Source: Hydromonas sp.
Lineage (GTDB): Bacteria; Pseudomonadota; Gammaproteobacteria; Burkholderiales; Burkholderiaceae
NCBI GenBank assembly: GCA_017495165.1
Contig: JAFEII010000028.1
Coordinates: 62,001 to 126,000 of the forward strand
Reading direction: 5' to 3'
Length of the DNA: 64,000 nucleotides
Below the pieces are notes generated by a model. It was not told where the DNA came from. It worked only from the letters and a program-made list of their open reading frames with translations, and did no database searches. The translations under genes were made by a program, and so were the position numbers. Of the stretch, positions 34,569 to 44,345 are shown one piece after another (positions within the stretch are counted from its first letter, which is position 1; each line of letters starts with the position of its first letter).

Positions 34569-35573
34569 TTATTTTTTGAGTTGATATTGTTGCACTGCCG
34601 CATTGTGCTGCGCCAAAGTATCAGAAAATTGGCTCGAGCCATCGCCACGCGCCACAAAATATAAGGCGCTTGACTCGGCAGGATGTAGCGCCGCCTCAAT
34701 TGAGGCGTTACTGGCTGTTGCAATCGGCGTTGGCGGCAATCCGTCTTGCGTGTAAGTATTAAAAGGGGTTGCGCGTTGCAAATCCGCTTTGGTAATGTTG
34801 CCTGTAAAACCAGTGCCCATGCCATAAATCACCGATGGATCGGTTTGCAAGCGCATGGGAATTTTGAGGCGATTGACAAACACCGCCGCAACTTTTGCGC
34901 GATCGCTTGCCGTGCCTGTTTCCTTCTCAACCAATGACGCCATAATCAGCGCTTCATATGGACTTGCATACGGTAAGTTGGGGGCGCGATTGACCCAAGC
35001 CGTGTTGAGCTTTTTAAGCAATATTTGATGCGCACGCGCCAAAACAGCGGTTTCCGCCTCGCCTTTGCGGTAGTGGTACGTATCAGGAAACAACATGCCT
35101 TCAACTGAACTGCTGTTCATATTAAGCGCCGCTGCGGCTTGGTTGACGTCAAATGTTTGGGCATCATGGGTTAAATCTGCTTTGCTTAAAGTGAGCAAAA
35201 TATCGCGCCATTGTGCGCCTTCGGCAATCCGAATTTTGTTTGAAGCCACATCACCTTTGGCAAATTTATTAATCAGCGCAGCCAAACTTGTTTTGGCAGA
35301 AAACTCATAATCACCGACCTTAAAATCACCGCTTTTATCCATCGCAAACCCAATCGCCATCACCTCAATCGTACTGAGTGAGCCGCCATTTTCTCTGGAC
35401 AATGCAGACACGCGTTGCGCCACAGCGCTGAGCCCATCGCCTTGGTTGATCTGAACCGTTAAGGGCTGCGCAGCCTTTGCCGCAACAGGCGAGACGCCGC
35501 GCACAATGCCCCAGCCCACAATCAAACCCAAAAGGGCAATGACGCTCATCAGGCGATTTAACTTTCTAAACAT
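34569..35573 (-). CDS. mltG: Endolytic murein transglycosylase
   Basis: Cleaves nascent peptidoglycan strands and sets glycan length. The 334-residue form begins [20 protein letters not shown] at 35573, a single N-terminal membrane anchor. The frame from 35615 adds a leader without support. A LysM-like region follows, and then the YceG catalytic domain with the active Glu in [20 protein letters not shown] (about 214-233). [17 protein letters not shown] (about 238-254), [14 protein letters not shown] and an [20 protein letters not shown] tail complete the set. It heads the mltG-tmk-holB transcript and is divergent from ygfZ. Confidence 0.94.
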   Translation of the reverse strand: MFRKLNRLMSVIALLGLIVGWGIVRGVSPVAAKAAQPLTVQINQGDGLSAVAQRVSALSRENGGSLSTIEVMAIGFAMDKSGDFKVGDYEFSAKTSLAALINKFAKGDVASNKIRIAEGAQWRDILLTLSKADLTHDAQTFDVNQAAAALNMNSSSVEGMLFPDTYHYRKGEAETAVLARAHQILLKKLNTAWVNRAPNLPYASPYEALIMASLVEKETGTASDRAKVAAVFVNRLKIPMRLQTDPSVIYGMGTGFTGNITKADLQRATPFNTYTQDGLPPTPIATASNASIEAALHPAESSALYFVARGDGSSQFSDTLAQHNAAVQQYQLKK

Positions 35574-35646
35574 AAAGGGTGTGTCCTTCAAAAAAAACAG
35601 TAAAATGGCAACCAAACATTTTTACAAAATCGAGGGGCGATTATAA

Positions 35647-36621
35647 ATGACTTTAAGCACAACCGAACACAAAATGGCATTTGACTGGATGCAAAACCAC
35701 AGCAGTGAGCCGCTAGAAACGCTCGGCATCATCCGCGTGACGGGCGAGGACGCGCGTGATTTTTTACACAGCCAACTCACGCAAGACATCAAAACGCTGC
35801 CAAAAAATGAAACCAAATTGGCCGCGTATTGCTCGGCAAAAGGGCGGATGTACGGGATTTTCCAAGTATTTGCCGTTGAAGATGCGGTGTATTTAATCAC
35901 CACGCGCAGCTTAATTGAACCGATTGTGAAACGTTTGCGCATGTTTGTACTGCGCGCAAAAGTGATTTTTACGGACGCAAGTGCTGATTTTATAATGATT
36001 GGGCAAACAGGCTTGAGTCACATCAACGCAGCAGGGCAACTCACCGTGCTTGACCATGCCATTTACTTGGGTTTATTGCCCGCTCAAATTGAGCAAACAT
36101 CTGTGCCACGTCAATTGGTGGTTTTGCCCAAAAACGCCCAAGCCCCTTGCGCCACAATCAGCCAAACCGATTGGAATTGGTTCACTGTGCGCGCAGCCCA
36201 ACCCAGTCTTGCGCCCGAAACCTATGAAGCCTTTGTGCCGCAAATGCTTAATTTGGAACGAATTGGCGGCGTGAACTTTAAAAAAGGCTGTTATCCAGGT
36301 CAAGAAATCGTTGCGCGCAGCCATTATTTGGGCAAACTCAAACGCCGCATGCACACAGCGCAACTCGTATTTGATGCGCCACAAGCCGCTCAAAACGCCG
36401 CCCTCAAAATCGGCATGGACGTATTTTCATCCAATGACAACACGCAGGCTGCCGGTCAAATCGTCGCTTTTGCGCATTCGCCGATGCAAGCCAACGTGGT
36501 TGATATTTTGTTTGAAATCAACTTGGGCTTTTTAGAGAACGCCGCCGTTTTGTGCGTGCCCCAAGTCCAAGCGGCTTGGCGCGCCCAAAGCCTGCCATAT
36601 TCCTTGACTGATGATGCTTAA
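35647..36621 (+). CDS. ygfZ: Iron-sulfur cluster repair/insertion protein YgfZ
   Basis: The 324-residue folate-binding protein of the GcvT/CAF17 family helps assemble Fe-S enzymes. The diagnostic K-G-C-Y-x-G-Q-E motif is present as GVNFKKGCYPGQEIVAR (about residues 208-224). The N-terminus shows IRVTGEDARDFLHSQLTQDI (about 27-46). It starts 74 bp from mltG in the opposite direction. The final 11 bases overlap the next gene. Confidence 0.93.
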   Translation: MTLSTTEHKMAFDWMQNHSSEPLETLGIIRVTGEDARDFLHSQLTQDIKTLPKNETKLAAYCSAKGRMYGIFQVFAVEDAVYLITTRSLIEPIVKRLRMFVLRAKVIFTDASADFIMIGQTGLSHINAAGQLTVLDHAIYLGLLPAQIEQTSVPRQLVVLPKNAQAPCATISQTDWNWFTVRAAQPSLAPETYEAFVPQMLNLERIGGVNFKKGCYPGQEIVARSHYLGKLKRRMHTAQLVFDAPQAAQNAALKIGMDVFSSNDNTQAAGQIVAFAHSPMQANVVDILFEINLGFLENAAVLCVPQVQAAWRAQSLPYSLTDDA

Positions 36622-37009
36622 CTTGGCCAACGTTGTACCACTCAGCGCGTGGTTTATTTATGGGTTGGTGGCCATTTATTTGTGCAAACATGGGGGTTTT
36701 GGGGCAGTAAAAACCACACAAACGCGGATCAAATATGCCTTTTTTTTGCCGCCGATGCTCGCGGCAAGCGCACATTATTTTAGAGCGACGCCTTGGGCTT
36801 TTGCTTGCTTTACCGCGCTCACGGCGCTGTGTTTGGCATGGCTTTGGGCAAGCGTGCACCGCTTGTATCACATCGCCCAAGCCCAAGCAACCAATCAGGC
36901 CGCCGTGCGCTGGCTGTCACATCTTGAATGGTTGGCCATTTATGGTGGTTTCATCGTACTGGCTCGCTGGTTTTGGGGCGCAGCCGTCGCATCGAGCTTC
37001 TTTGATTAA
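36611..37009 (+). CDS. Small membrane protein of unknown function
   Basis: The 132-residue product has four hydrophobic segments (about 8-26, 42-60, 64-84, 107-128) separated by short basic loops, and no conserved motif that I recognise. Its start lies inside the last codons of ygfZ (11-bp overlap), which argues for real coupled translation. The start could instead be the second Met. Related unknown proteins may occur after ygfZ elsewhere. Confidence 0.55.
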   Translation: MMLNLANVVPLSAWFIYGLVAIYLCKHGGFGAVKTTQTRIKYAFFLPPMLAASAHYFRATPWAFACFTALTALCLAWLWASVHRLYHIAQAQATNQAAVRWLSHLEWLAIYGGFIVLARWFWGAAVASSFFD

Positions 37010-37036
37010 CTCAAGCATCATTTAGATTGCAGGTTT

Positions 37037-40000
37037 ATGAAAAACACACCCACACCTTTTTCTCTACTCAGTCTATCAAGCGCCACGCTTGGCTTATTTG
37101 CCAGCCCATTGCTTCACGCGCAAGAATTCCCAATCAATGACCAACACGTCACCACCAATCAGCAAGCCCATGCGCCAGCCAGCCGAATCAACGCCAATCG
37201 GTTTATGATCAAACTGCGCTTATCAGAACAGCCAGATCAAGCGGAATTCAAGCGCACACTGGACGCGTTAAACCAGCAATTTTTAAAACATGGTTTACAA
37301 ATCCAACAAATTTACGGTCAAACCGCCCGCGCATCTGCGAATGCCTTGCCGCTAAAATCGGTCAGCGGCTCAAGTCAATCCATCAGCCAAATATTCAGCG
37401 TCTCCGTACTTAATGCCAATTTAACCGTCAACCAAGCCATCGAAATCGCATTGAGCACAGGTTTGGTTGAGTTTGCCGAACCCGTTTACCAATCTGAAAC
37501 CAAGCGTTTGCCCAACGATGCGCAGCTTAAAAAAGAACAGTGGTATTTAAACAACCCAGACCCAGCCAACCCAAAAAAAACGGCCTCAAACGGCTACGAC
37601 ATTCGAGCCAATCAAGCATGGGATGTTGGCACAGGTAATGGCAACGTCGTGGTTGCGGTTGTCGACATGGGCGTTTTAAGCACGCATGAAGACTTGGCCG
37701 CCAACATGTGGGTCAACCCGAACGAAGTGGCAAATAATGGCGTGGACGACGACGGGGACGGCGTGGTTGACAATCTGCACGGCGTCAACGCCTCAGACCC
37801 AAACGTCCTCACAGGCAACACCAACCCAGAACCAACCACCACACGCATTGAGGCCAGCGGCTCAGTCACCAGCGCAGACACGCACGGCTCAATGGTTGCC
37901 GGCCTGATTTCGGCGGTTGGCAACAACCGCAAAGGCATTTCTGGCGTAAGCTGGCGCTCAAAAATTATGTCGATTCGGATTGGTCAACACAGCCAAATTG
38001 CGAATGACGCGATTATCAGCGGCCTAAATTTTGTGCGCGAAAAAAAACTTGCAGGCGTCAATATCAAAGTGGTTAATTTAAGCACAGGTTTTTATGGTTA
38101 CTCCGCCGCATATCGCGAAGCCATCAAGAGTTTGGGAGATTTGGGGGTTTTAGTCGTTGTTGCTGCAGGTAATAACAGTTTTGACTCAAGTTACCGACAT
38201 TTTTACCCAAGCGCCTTTGATTTGCCCAATATGATTGTAGTGGGCGCTACAGATAAAACAGGACGCGTTGCAGGGTTTTCAAACTTTGGGGCTGACGTGG
38301 ACATCATGGCGCCAGGCGTAGACATCATATCCACCGCAGACCGCGGCTACGCAAGCGATCAGGGCACATCTTTCGCCGCGCCCATTGTGGCGGGCGCAGC
38401 CGCATTGCTTTGGGAAACCGAGCCCAATTTAACCGTCGCCCAAGTCAAAAACCGTTTATTGGCGCGAGCCTCAGACAGTATTTCAAACTCGCCGCCGCTG
38501 AATGACACCGCTCGCACCAATCGGCATTTAAACCTTGCGCGTACGATGTCGCCCGAACAATGCTTGGCGCCCGAACCAGTCATGATGCGCCCGCTCAAAA
38601 CAATTGAGCCGTGGGTACAGGGCGCAAGCCATTTGGTCGAGGTGTTAATTGAGCCGTGCAGCGACACAAAAAACGTCCAGTTCAGCCTAGGGCAACAACA
38701 CATCACCCTAAAAGACGACGGTATTTATCCCGACGCCATGGCAAATGATGGGGTTTTTAGCCAAGTATTTACCCCAAATCAAGCAGGGGTTTTTGATGCC
38801 ACCGCAACCCACAACCGTGCGACAAACGCTCACACCAAACAATTAAAAGCGCTTGAAGTCGTGCCGTCAGGCAATTACGCTGCCAGTCCAAGCACGTTAA
38901 AATTCACCCGCATTGCAACGCTCGCGCCCAGCGCACGCGCCTTGCCGCTCAGCAATTTTCACAACGGCATTGGCGGCGTCAACACACCATTTGCGGTGTC
39001 TTTTTATGGCAAAAAATGGAACCGTTTTTTTGTATCAACCAGCGGCAGAATTTGCTTTCAAACCGCTTTAGAATGCCTTGACTACCCAGCCCATGAAGCG
39101 ATTCCATCGGGTCGAAAAAACGTGGCGAGTCTGGGGTTTATTGCGCCATGGTGGAATGATTGGCGCGAATCAAATTTGGGCGAGCAAGGCAAACAACCCG
39201 CAGGCATCTATACCCATGTCGCAGGTGCTGCACCCAATCGGCGTCTGTACATTTCTTGGGAAGGCATGCGTGACTCAGGCGACGTAACCAAAACCAATGC
39301 AGGCGCAAGTTTTCAAGTGGTATTCCATGAAAACCAACCCGACTTTGACATTGCCTACGCCAGTCTAAACAGCGGCGGCACATCCAGCAATCTCGCACGC
39401 GGCACAGTAGGCACGCAATTTTACAATGGCAACATAGGCACAGAGCAAAGCTTTAACCAAGCAGGCGTGATTAAACCAAACAGCGCCTATAAATGGGCAT
39501 TTAAAAACTCTTTTTCTGATATTCAAAAATGGGAAACAGACATTGAAGGCTTACAAGGCATGGGTTTAGCACACGATTGTGCCGCAAAAAAATCCCCAGT
39601 ATTGGCAAGTGCGCAAAAATCATTTTGCCCAAAAAGCAGTTTAACCCGTGGCGAAATGGCGGTTTTATTGCTGCAATCAATGGAAGGCAATCGATACAAA
39701 CCGCCAGCCGCCCAAGGCAATGTATTTGCCGACACCCCAAAAAATGACGCAATCGCACCGTATATAGAAGACCTGCAGCGCAAAGGGGTGATTGTTAGAC
39801 GCGCAACCAACGGTGTACGCAAGTTTTATGCTCAAAACAAAATGACGCGTGACGTGTTGGGCGCATGGCTGGTCAAAGCCCTCAAAGGCTCGGATTATGT
39901 ACCTGCACCAGCCACAGGCGTGTTTCAGGACGTGCAAAAAAACAATCCGCAAGCAGCGTATGTTGAAGAGCTGCATCGCATGGGCTTGAGCGATGGCTGC

Positions 40001-40111
40001 CCACAGCCATCAGGCATCAAAGGGATGTATTTTTGCCCACAAGAGGTGGTAAGCAAAGGCACAGCAGCGGTTTGGATGCAGCGCGCCTTTCGATTCTATG
40101 ATTACCGGTGA
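37037..40111 (+). CDS. Secreted subtilisin-like protease with C-terminal SLH repeats
   Basis: The 1024-residue product has a signal peptide (about 1-28, ending LLHA) and a propeptide-like region (about 50-155). The S8 peptidase domain (about 190-500) has the triad Asp210 (VVDMGV), His283 (THGSMVAG) and Ser445 (GTSFAAPIVAG), plus the oxyanion Asn in VVAAGNN. An inserted DDDGDGVVDN (about 237-246) looks like a calcium-binding loop. A central region (about 520-810) resembles a bacterial surface-protein beta domain. The last 200 residues contain three S-layer-homology-like modules starting near 825 (FSDIQKWETDIEGLQGMGLA), 895 (VFADTPK) and 961 (VFQDVQK). It is probably exported and cell-surface attached. 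Its own convergent terminator is shared with tig. Confidence 0.88.
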   Translation: MKNTPTPFSLLSLSSATLGLFASPLLHAQEFPINDQHVTTNQQAHAPASRINANRFMIKLRLSEQPDQAEFKRTLDALNQQFLKHGLQIQQIYGQTARASANALPLKSVSGSSQSISQIFSVSVLNANLTVNQAIEIALSTGLVEFAEPVYQSETKRLPNDAQLKKEQWYLNNPDPANPKKTASNGYDIRANQAWDVGTGNGNVVVAVVDMGVLSTHEDLAANMWVNPNEVANNGVDDDGDGVVDNLHGVNASDPNVLTGNTNPEPTTTRIEASGSVTSADTHGSMVAGLISAVGNNRKGISGVSWRSKIMSIRIGQHSQIANDAIISGLNFVREKKLAGVNIKVVNLSTGFYGYSAAYREAIKSLGDLGVLVVVAAGNNSFDSSYRHFYPSAFDLPNMIVVGATDKTGRVAGFSNFGADVDIMAPGVDIISTADRGYASDQGTSFAAPIVAGAAALLWETEPNLTVAQVKNRLLARASDSISNSPPLNDTARTNRHLNLARTMSPEQCLAPEPVMMRPLKTIEPWVQGASHLVEVLIEPCSDTKNVQFSLGQQHITLKDDGIYPDAMANDGVFSQVFTPNQAGVFDATATHNRATNAHTKQLKALEVVPSGNYAASPSTLKFTRIATLAPSARALPLSNFHNGIGGVNTPFAVSFYGKKWNRFFVSTSGRICFQTALECLDYPAHEAIPSGRKNVASLGFIAPWWNDWRESNLGEQGKQPAGIYTHVAGAAPNRRLYISWEGMRDSGDVTKTNAGASFQVVFHENQPDFDIAYASLNSGGTSSNLARGTVGTQFYNGNIGTEQSFNQAGVIKPNSAYKWAFKNSFSDIQKWETDIEGLQGMGLAHDCAAKKSPVLASAQKSFCPKSSLTRGEMAVLLLQSMEGNRYKPPAAQGNVFADTPKNDAIAPYIEDLQRKGVIVRRATNGVRKFYAQNKMTRDVLGAWLVKALKGSDYVPAPATGVFQDVQKNNPQAAYVEELHRMGLSDGCPQPSGIKGMYFCPQEVVSKGTAAVWMQRAFRFYDYR

Positions 40112-40199
40112 GGATTGCGCGAAAACGATTATTGAGCGCGCCTTAAAAAATTTACAGATGCCTTAAGACTGTTTTTATCCGTTGACTCATCGCGCATTA

Positions 40200-40230
40200 A
40201 AAAAAGCACATCCTAAAGATGTGCTTTTTT
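40200..40230. terminator. Bidirectional terminator between the subtilase gene and tig
   Basis: A 13-bp perfect stem (AAAAAAGCACATC with GATGTGCTTTTTT) has a 5-nt loop and A and T runs on both sides, between convergent genes. Confidence 0.88.
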
Positions 40231-40262
40231 GCATTCTGCATTTCGCATGCTGTATTTATCAA

Positions 40263-41594
40263 TTAACCGTTGTTTTGGTTCATCAATTCTTCAAATGCCA
40301 CTTCTTTGGCAGTCACTTTGGCTTTTGACAATGCCCAAGTCACCACGTTGTCTTCCATTGCAACAGCTTCAACTTCAGCCAAGCGGTTTGCGTCAGACAT
40401 GTACCAGCGGATGAAGCCTTGTGGGTCTTCGTAGGCTTGTGCAATGGTTGACACTTGTGCTTGAACTTGCTCTGGCGTGGCGCGCAAGTCATTGGCTTTG
40501 ACCAATTCAGCAATCAGCAAACCCAAGCGCACGCGGCGTTCGGCGCGGTCTTTGAAAATGTCAGTTGGCAATGTCATTTTGTCATCAACAGGAATGCCGC
40601 GCGCGCGCAAGTCTTCTTTTGCATTGGTTTGCAGGCGTTCGATGTCGTTGTTAACCAAACTGCTTGGTACGTCAAAAGACACGGCAGTAAGTAATGCATC
40701 CATCACATTGTTTTTGGTGATTGATTTGGTGCGTTGCGCGATTTCACGTTCTAAGTTGACTTTGATGTCGGCAACCATTTTGGTTACATCGCCGTCAACC
40801 ACGCCAAGTGCTTTTGCAAACTCGGTGTTTAATTCTGGTAATTGAGCAACGCCAACTTCTTTGACGGTTACCGTGAATGAGGCGGTTTTGCCAGCCACGT
40901 CTTTGCCGTGGTAATCCGCAGGGAAGGGCAGATCAAACGTGCTTGATTCTTGTGCCGATAAACCTTCGATGGCGGTTTCAAATTCAGGCAACATGCGGCC
41001 TTGGCCTAAAACGAATGCGTAGTCTTTGGCTGAGCCACCTGCAAAAAGTACGCCATCAATGCTGCCGTCAAAATCAATGGTTACTTGGTCGTCTTTGGCG
41101 GCTTTTTTTGCAGTCGCTTGGTAGGTCACGCGTTGTTGGCGCAATACGTCAACCGTACGGGTGACGTCAGCTTCTGTTACTGCGCATTGTGCTTGCTCAA
41201 TCGCAACGTCTTTTAAATCAACAGCAGCAATTTCTGGATACACTTCAAAGGTCGCGCTAAAGCCAAGTTCGCCTTCGACTGTGTGTTTTTCGTTTGGTAC
41301 GATGTTTGGCATACCTGCCACGCGTAATTTGTCAGCATCAGCACGAGTTGCAAACGCTTCGCCGATTTGGTCGTTGAGCGCTTCCCAGCCTGCTTGGTTT
41401 GAATACATTTGTTTCACTTTTGCCATTGGCACTTTACCTGGGCGGAAGCCATCGACTTTGACGGTTTTCGCCATTTTTTGTAAACGCTTTTCTGCTGCTG
41501 CGTCAATTTGGGCTGTGGTTACTGCAAGCTCTATTGTGCGCGTCAAAGATGGGGTCATGGTTGGAGCGGATGTCGTTTCGATTTCGGTGGTCAT
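40263..41594 (-). CDS. tig: Trigger factor (ribosome-bound chaperone)
   Basis: Holds nascent chains at the ribosome exit. The 443-residue form starts at 41594 (MTTEIETTSAPTMTPSLTRT); the frame from 41669 is rejected because it crosses a poor leader. The ribosome-docking motif GFRPGKVP (about 55-62) is intact, followed by the FKBP-like peptidyl-prolyl isomerase domain (DDQVTIDFDGSIDGVLFAGG, about 167-186) and a long helical C-terminal part. The usual downstream clpP-clpX-lon genes are absent here, since a subtilase gene on the other strand follows. Confidence 0.95.
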   Translation of the reverse strand: MTTEIETTSAPTMTPSLTRTIELAVTTAQIDAAAEKRLQKMAKTVKVDGFRPGKVPMAKVKQMYSNQAGWEALNDQIGEAFATRADADKLRVAGMPNIVPNEKHTVEGELGFSATFEVYPEIAAVDLKDVAIEQAQCAVTEADVTRTVDVLRQQRVTYQATAKKAAKDDQVTIDFDGSIDGVLFAGGSAKDYAFVLGQGRMLPEFETAIEGLSAQESSTFDLPFPADYHGKDVAGKTASFTVTVKEVGVAQLPELNTEFAKALGVVDGDVTKMVADIKVNLEREIAQRTKSITKNNVMDALLTAVSFDVPSSLVNNDIERLQTNAKEDLRARGIPVDDKMTLPTDIFKDRAERRVRLGLLIAELVKANDLRATPEQVQAQVSTIAQAYEDPQGFIRWYMSDANRLAEVEAVAMEDNVVTWALSKAKVTAKEVAFEELMNQNNG

Positions 41595-41766
41595 GTGTGG
41601 CCTTTGATGGGAAAAATAAAAATAAAAATGCTGCTTAAAAACAGCAAGCAGTTTTGAAAAAATCAGCAAGCATTATAACAAAAAAAAGTCAAAAAACCCA
41701 GTTTTAAAGCCATTTTTTCAAGCGTTGTTTCTGCATTAACAGGTTTGGATTTGGCTGGTTTTATGT

Positions 41767-44058
41767 CTAATTTTTAGCTTTTTGACTCAAATGGCGGCTG
41801 ATTTTTTTGATGCCAGATAAGCGGCGCAGACTCTTAAATACTTGTGCCAAATGGCTGCGGTCGGTGACTTCAATGACCACGTCAATATGCACGTCGCCGT
41901 TAAGGGTTTTGAGGGTGACTGTTTCAATATTGGCGCCTGCCTCGTTGATTTGGCTGGCCGTTTTGGCCAGTAAACCGCGATCGTTGCTCGCAACAATGAT
42001 GAGCGCAACCGAAAATGGCTCGCTCAAATCGGCCTGCATGTCCCATTCGAGCTCAATCCAGCGCAAGTTGTCGTGCGCACGCTGTGCTTTTGCGATGGGG
42101 CAGTCTTTGACATGCACAATCAGGCCTTGGCGGCGCAATAAGTGCCCCAAAATATGGTCGCCGCGAATCGGGTGGCAGCATCTGGATAGCGTTAAAGTGC
42201 TCACCTCATCGCCGCGAATAATCAAGCGTTCAAACTCAGGTTTGACCATGGCATGACGCGAGGTTTGCACCATATTGGTGTTGACTGTGTGGCTTTGATT
42301 GGTGACCAGCAACAAGCGCTGCGCTGTAATATTGGCGGGGCGAATGCCCAGACCAATTTCTGAGAGCAGCTCTTCAATTGTTTTGCAGCCCGTATCGGCC
42401 AACAGTTTGTCCCATGTGTCTTTTTGACTGTGTGCTGGGTAGTGCAAATGTACTGCGTCAACCGCTTGGCGAAATAGCTGCTCGCCCAATGTGGATGATT
42501 CTGCTTGGCGCTGAGATTTAAAGTAATGGCGCAATTCTGAGCGCGCTTTGCCCGTTTTAACCCATTGCAGCCAAATGGGTTGAGGTTGAGAGGCAATGTC
42601 GGTCACAATTGAGATTCTGTCACCGTTTTTTAGCTCTGTCGACAGCGCAAAGCTGATGCCGTTAATCTGCGCGGAAATTGCATGACAGCCAATGTCTGTG
42701 TGAATGCTGTATGCGAAATCAAGCGCAGTTGCGTGGCGCGGCAGTGTGATGATGCGCGATTTTGGGGTGAATACGTAAATCGCGTCGGGCGACAAATCCA
42801 CTTTTATGTGTTCTAAAAACTCAACCGAGTCATTGGTTTTTTGTTGAATGTGCAGCAATGATTGCAGCGTGATGTGTGACTCTTTTTGAACGTCCGAAAA
42901 GCTGGCATCGTGTTCTTTGTACAGCCAATGCGTGGCGATACCAGATTCTGCGGTGCGGTGCATTTCGTGTGTGCGAATTTGAAACTCAATCGGCGCGCCG
43001 TACGGCCCAATCAACGTGGTGTGTAATGATTGATAACCATTCTTTTTTGGCAGCGCAATATAGTCTTTAAAGCGCCCTGGAACAGGTTTAAATAAACCAT
43101 GCAAGACGCCCAAACTCAAATAACATTCAGACAAACTTGAAACCAATACCCGAACGCCGTGCACATCAAGGACTTTGGATAGGCTGATTTTTTTAGATTT
43201 CATCTTGGCGTAAATCGCTGCCAGATTTTTTTCGCGCCCGCTCACGTCGGCGTCAATTTGAGACTGCATAAATGCGTGATTGGTTTTGTCGAGTACTTTG
43301 TCAAAGAGTTCTCGTTTTTGCAAACGCGAACGTTTTAATGCTTTTGCCAAAACTTCGGCGCGCAAATGGTGGGTTTGGTAAAAACAAAGGTCTTGCAGTT
43401 GACGATAAACCTCATCAAGCCCCAAACGGTGCGCGATTGGCGCATAAATTTCTAAGGTTTCGTGCGCAATTCTGCGCCGTTTGCTCAAGTCAAGGCTTTG
43501 CATGGTTGACAGATTGTGTAGCCTGTCCGCCAGCTTGACTAAAATCACGCGCACATCATCAGCCATGGCAAGCAGCATTTTTCTAAAGCTTTCTGCTTGC
43601 TGCGCCTCTTTGCTGTCAAAATGCAGTTTGTCGAGTTTGGAAAGCCCGTCGACCAAATTGGCAACCGGTGCGCCAAACTCATTGGCCAATGTGACTTTGT
43701 CAACACCAGTGTCCTCAAGCACATCATGCAGCAGAGCGGCCATAACCGATTGAGAATCAAGCTTCCACGTGGCGCACAACGTTGCCACAGCAATCGGGTG
43801 GGTGATATAAGGCTCGCCAGTTTGGCGAAATTGCCCGAGATGGGCTGAGTCTGCGACATTAAAGGCAGCGCGGATTTTTAGGATGTCCTCATCGGATAAG
43901 TAAACCGATACCAAGCGCATCAGTTCGCTTAAGCCGTCTTTGATTAAGTCGACGTGCTGGCGTTTGTGCGCGGTCGCCACTGCCATAATGGATGTGGTGG
44001 CATGCGAATCTATGGACTGATGCGTCGATTTTCCAGTATTTGTTGACATACGATTCAT
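41767..44058 (-). CDS. spoT: Bifunctional (p)ppGpp synthetase/hydrolase
   Basis: Makes and removes the stringent-response alarmone. The 763-residue protein runs in order through: HD hydrolase domain (AALLHDVLEDTGVDKVTLAN, about 106-125; HD pair intact), synthetase domain (KPVPGRFKDYIALPKKNGYQ, about 328-347), TGS domain (about 430-490), and a C-terminal ACT domain (about 685-758). Both catalytic domains look functional, so this is SpoT/Rel rather than synthetase-only RelA. The start is probably the ATG at 44049 (MSTNTGK), which has a better spaced AGGA. It follows rpoZ, with a terminator-like hairpin between. Confidence 0.95.
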   Translation of the reverse strand: MNRMSTNTGKSTHQSIDSHATTSIMAVATAHKRQHVDLIKDGLSELMRLVSVYLSDEDILKIRAAFNVADSAHLGQFRQTGEPYITHPIAVATLCATWKLDSQSVMAALLHDVLEDTGVDKVTLANEFGAPVANLVDGLSKLDKLHFDSKEAQQAESFRKMLLAMADDVRVILVKLADRLHNLSTMQSLDLSKRRRIAHETLEIYAPIAHRLGLDEVYRQLQDLCFYQTHHLRAEVLAKALKRSRLQKRELFDKVLDKTNHAFMQSQIDADVSGREKNLAAIYAKMKSKKISLSKVLDVHGVRVLVSSLSECYLSLGVLHGLFKPVPGRFKDYIALPKKNGYQSLHTTLIGPYGAPIEFQIRTHEMHRTAESGIATHWLYKEHDASFSDVQKESHITLQSLLHIQQKTNDSVEFLEHIKVDLSPDAIYVFTPKSRIITLPRHATALDFAYSIHTDIGCHAISAQINGISFALSTELKNGDRISIVTDIASQPQPIWLQWVKTGKARSELRHYFKSQRQAESSTLGEQLFRQAVDAVHLHYPAHSQKDTWDKLLADTGCKTIEELLSEIGLGIRPANITAQRLLLVTNQSHTVNTNMVQTSRHAMVKPEFERLIIRGDEVSTLTLSRCCHPIRGDHILGHLLRRQGLIVHVKDCPIAKAQRAHDNLRWIELEWDMQADLSEPFSVALIIVASNDRGLLAKTASQINEAGANIETVTLKTLNGDVHIDVVIEVTDRSHLAQVFKSLRRLSGIKKISRHLSQKAKN

Positions 44059-44065
44059 CCTAAAT

Positions 44066-44094
44066 AATAAAAAGCCATTGAGTTCAATGGCTTT
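44066..44094 (-). terminator. Hairpin between rpoZ and spoT
   Basis: On the minus strand AAAGCCATTGA pairs with TCAATGGCTTT across a very short loop and is followed by TTATTATTT. It looks like a Rho-independent terminator that would partly separate rpoZ from spoT. Confidence 0.65.
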
Positions 44095-44125
44095 ATTTTA
44101 GCAGCGGTAGAGCCTGAGACTCGAT

Positions 44126-44329
44126 TTAGTTTGGTACCTTAAGAAGCATTTCAATACCAACTTTACCTTGTGCAATTTCTCGCAATGCCGTTACAGTTGG
44201 CTTGTCCGTACTGGTGATGTGTGGTGCGTGTCCTTGTGACAACTGACGCGCGCGATAAGTTGCAGACAGTGTCATTTCAAAACGGTTTGGGATGTGTTTT
44301 AAACAATCTTCAACGGTGATACGAGCCAT
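44126..44329 (-). CDS. rpoZ: RNA polymerase omega subunit
   Basis: Small subunit that helps assemble RNA polymerase and binds ppGpp with beta-prime. The 67-residue protein shows [20 protein letters not shown] at the N-terminus and [15 protein letters not shown] at the end, which matches betaproteobacterial omega. It has a strong AAAGGAA ribosome-binding site. It lies between gmk (16 bp away) and spoT, the standard cluster tying nucleotide metabolism to the stringent response. Confidence 0.96.
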   Translation of the reverse strand: MARITVEDCLKHIPNRFEMTLSATYRARQLSQGHAPHITSTDKPTVTALREIAQGKVGIEMLLKVPN

Positions 44330-44345
44330 GGTGTTTCCTTTAAAG

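Noticed and set aside
41595..41669. N-terminal extension of tig
   Set aside because: The family start MTTEIETT follows at 41594 with a good AAAGG site; the extension has no homology-like features.
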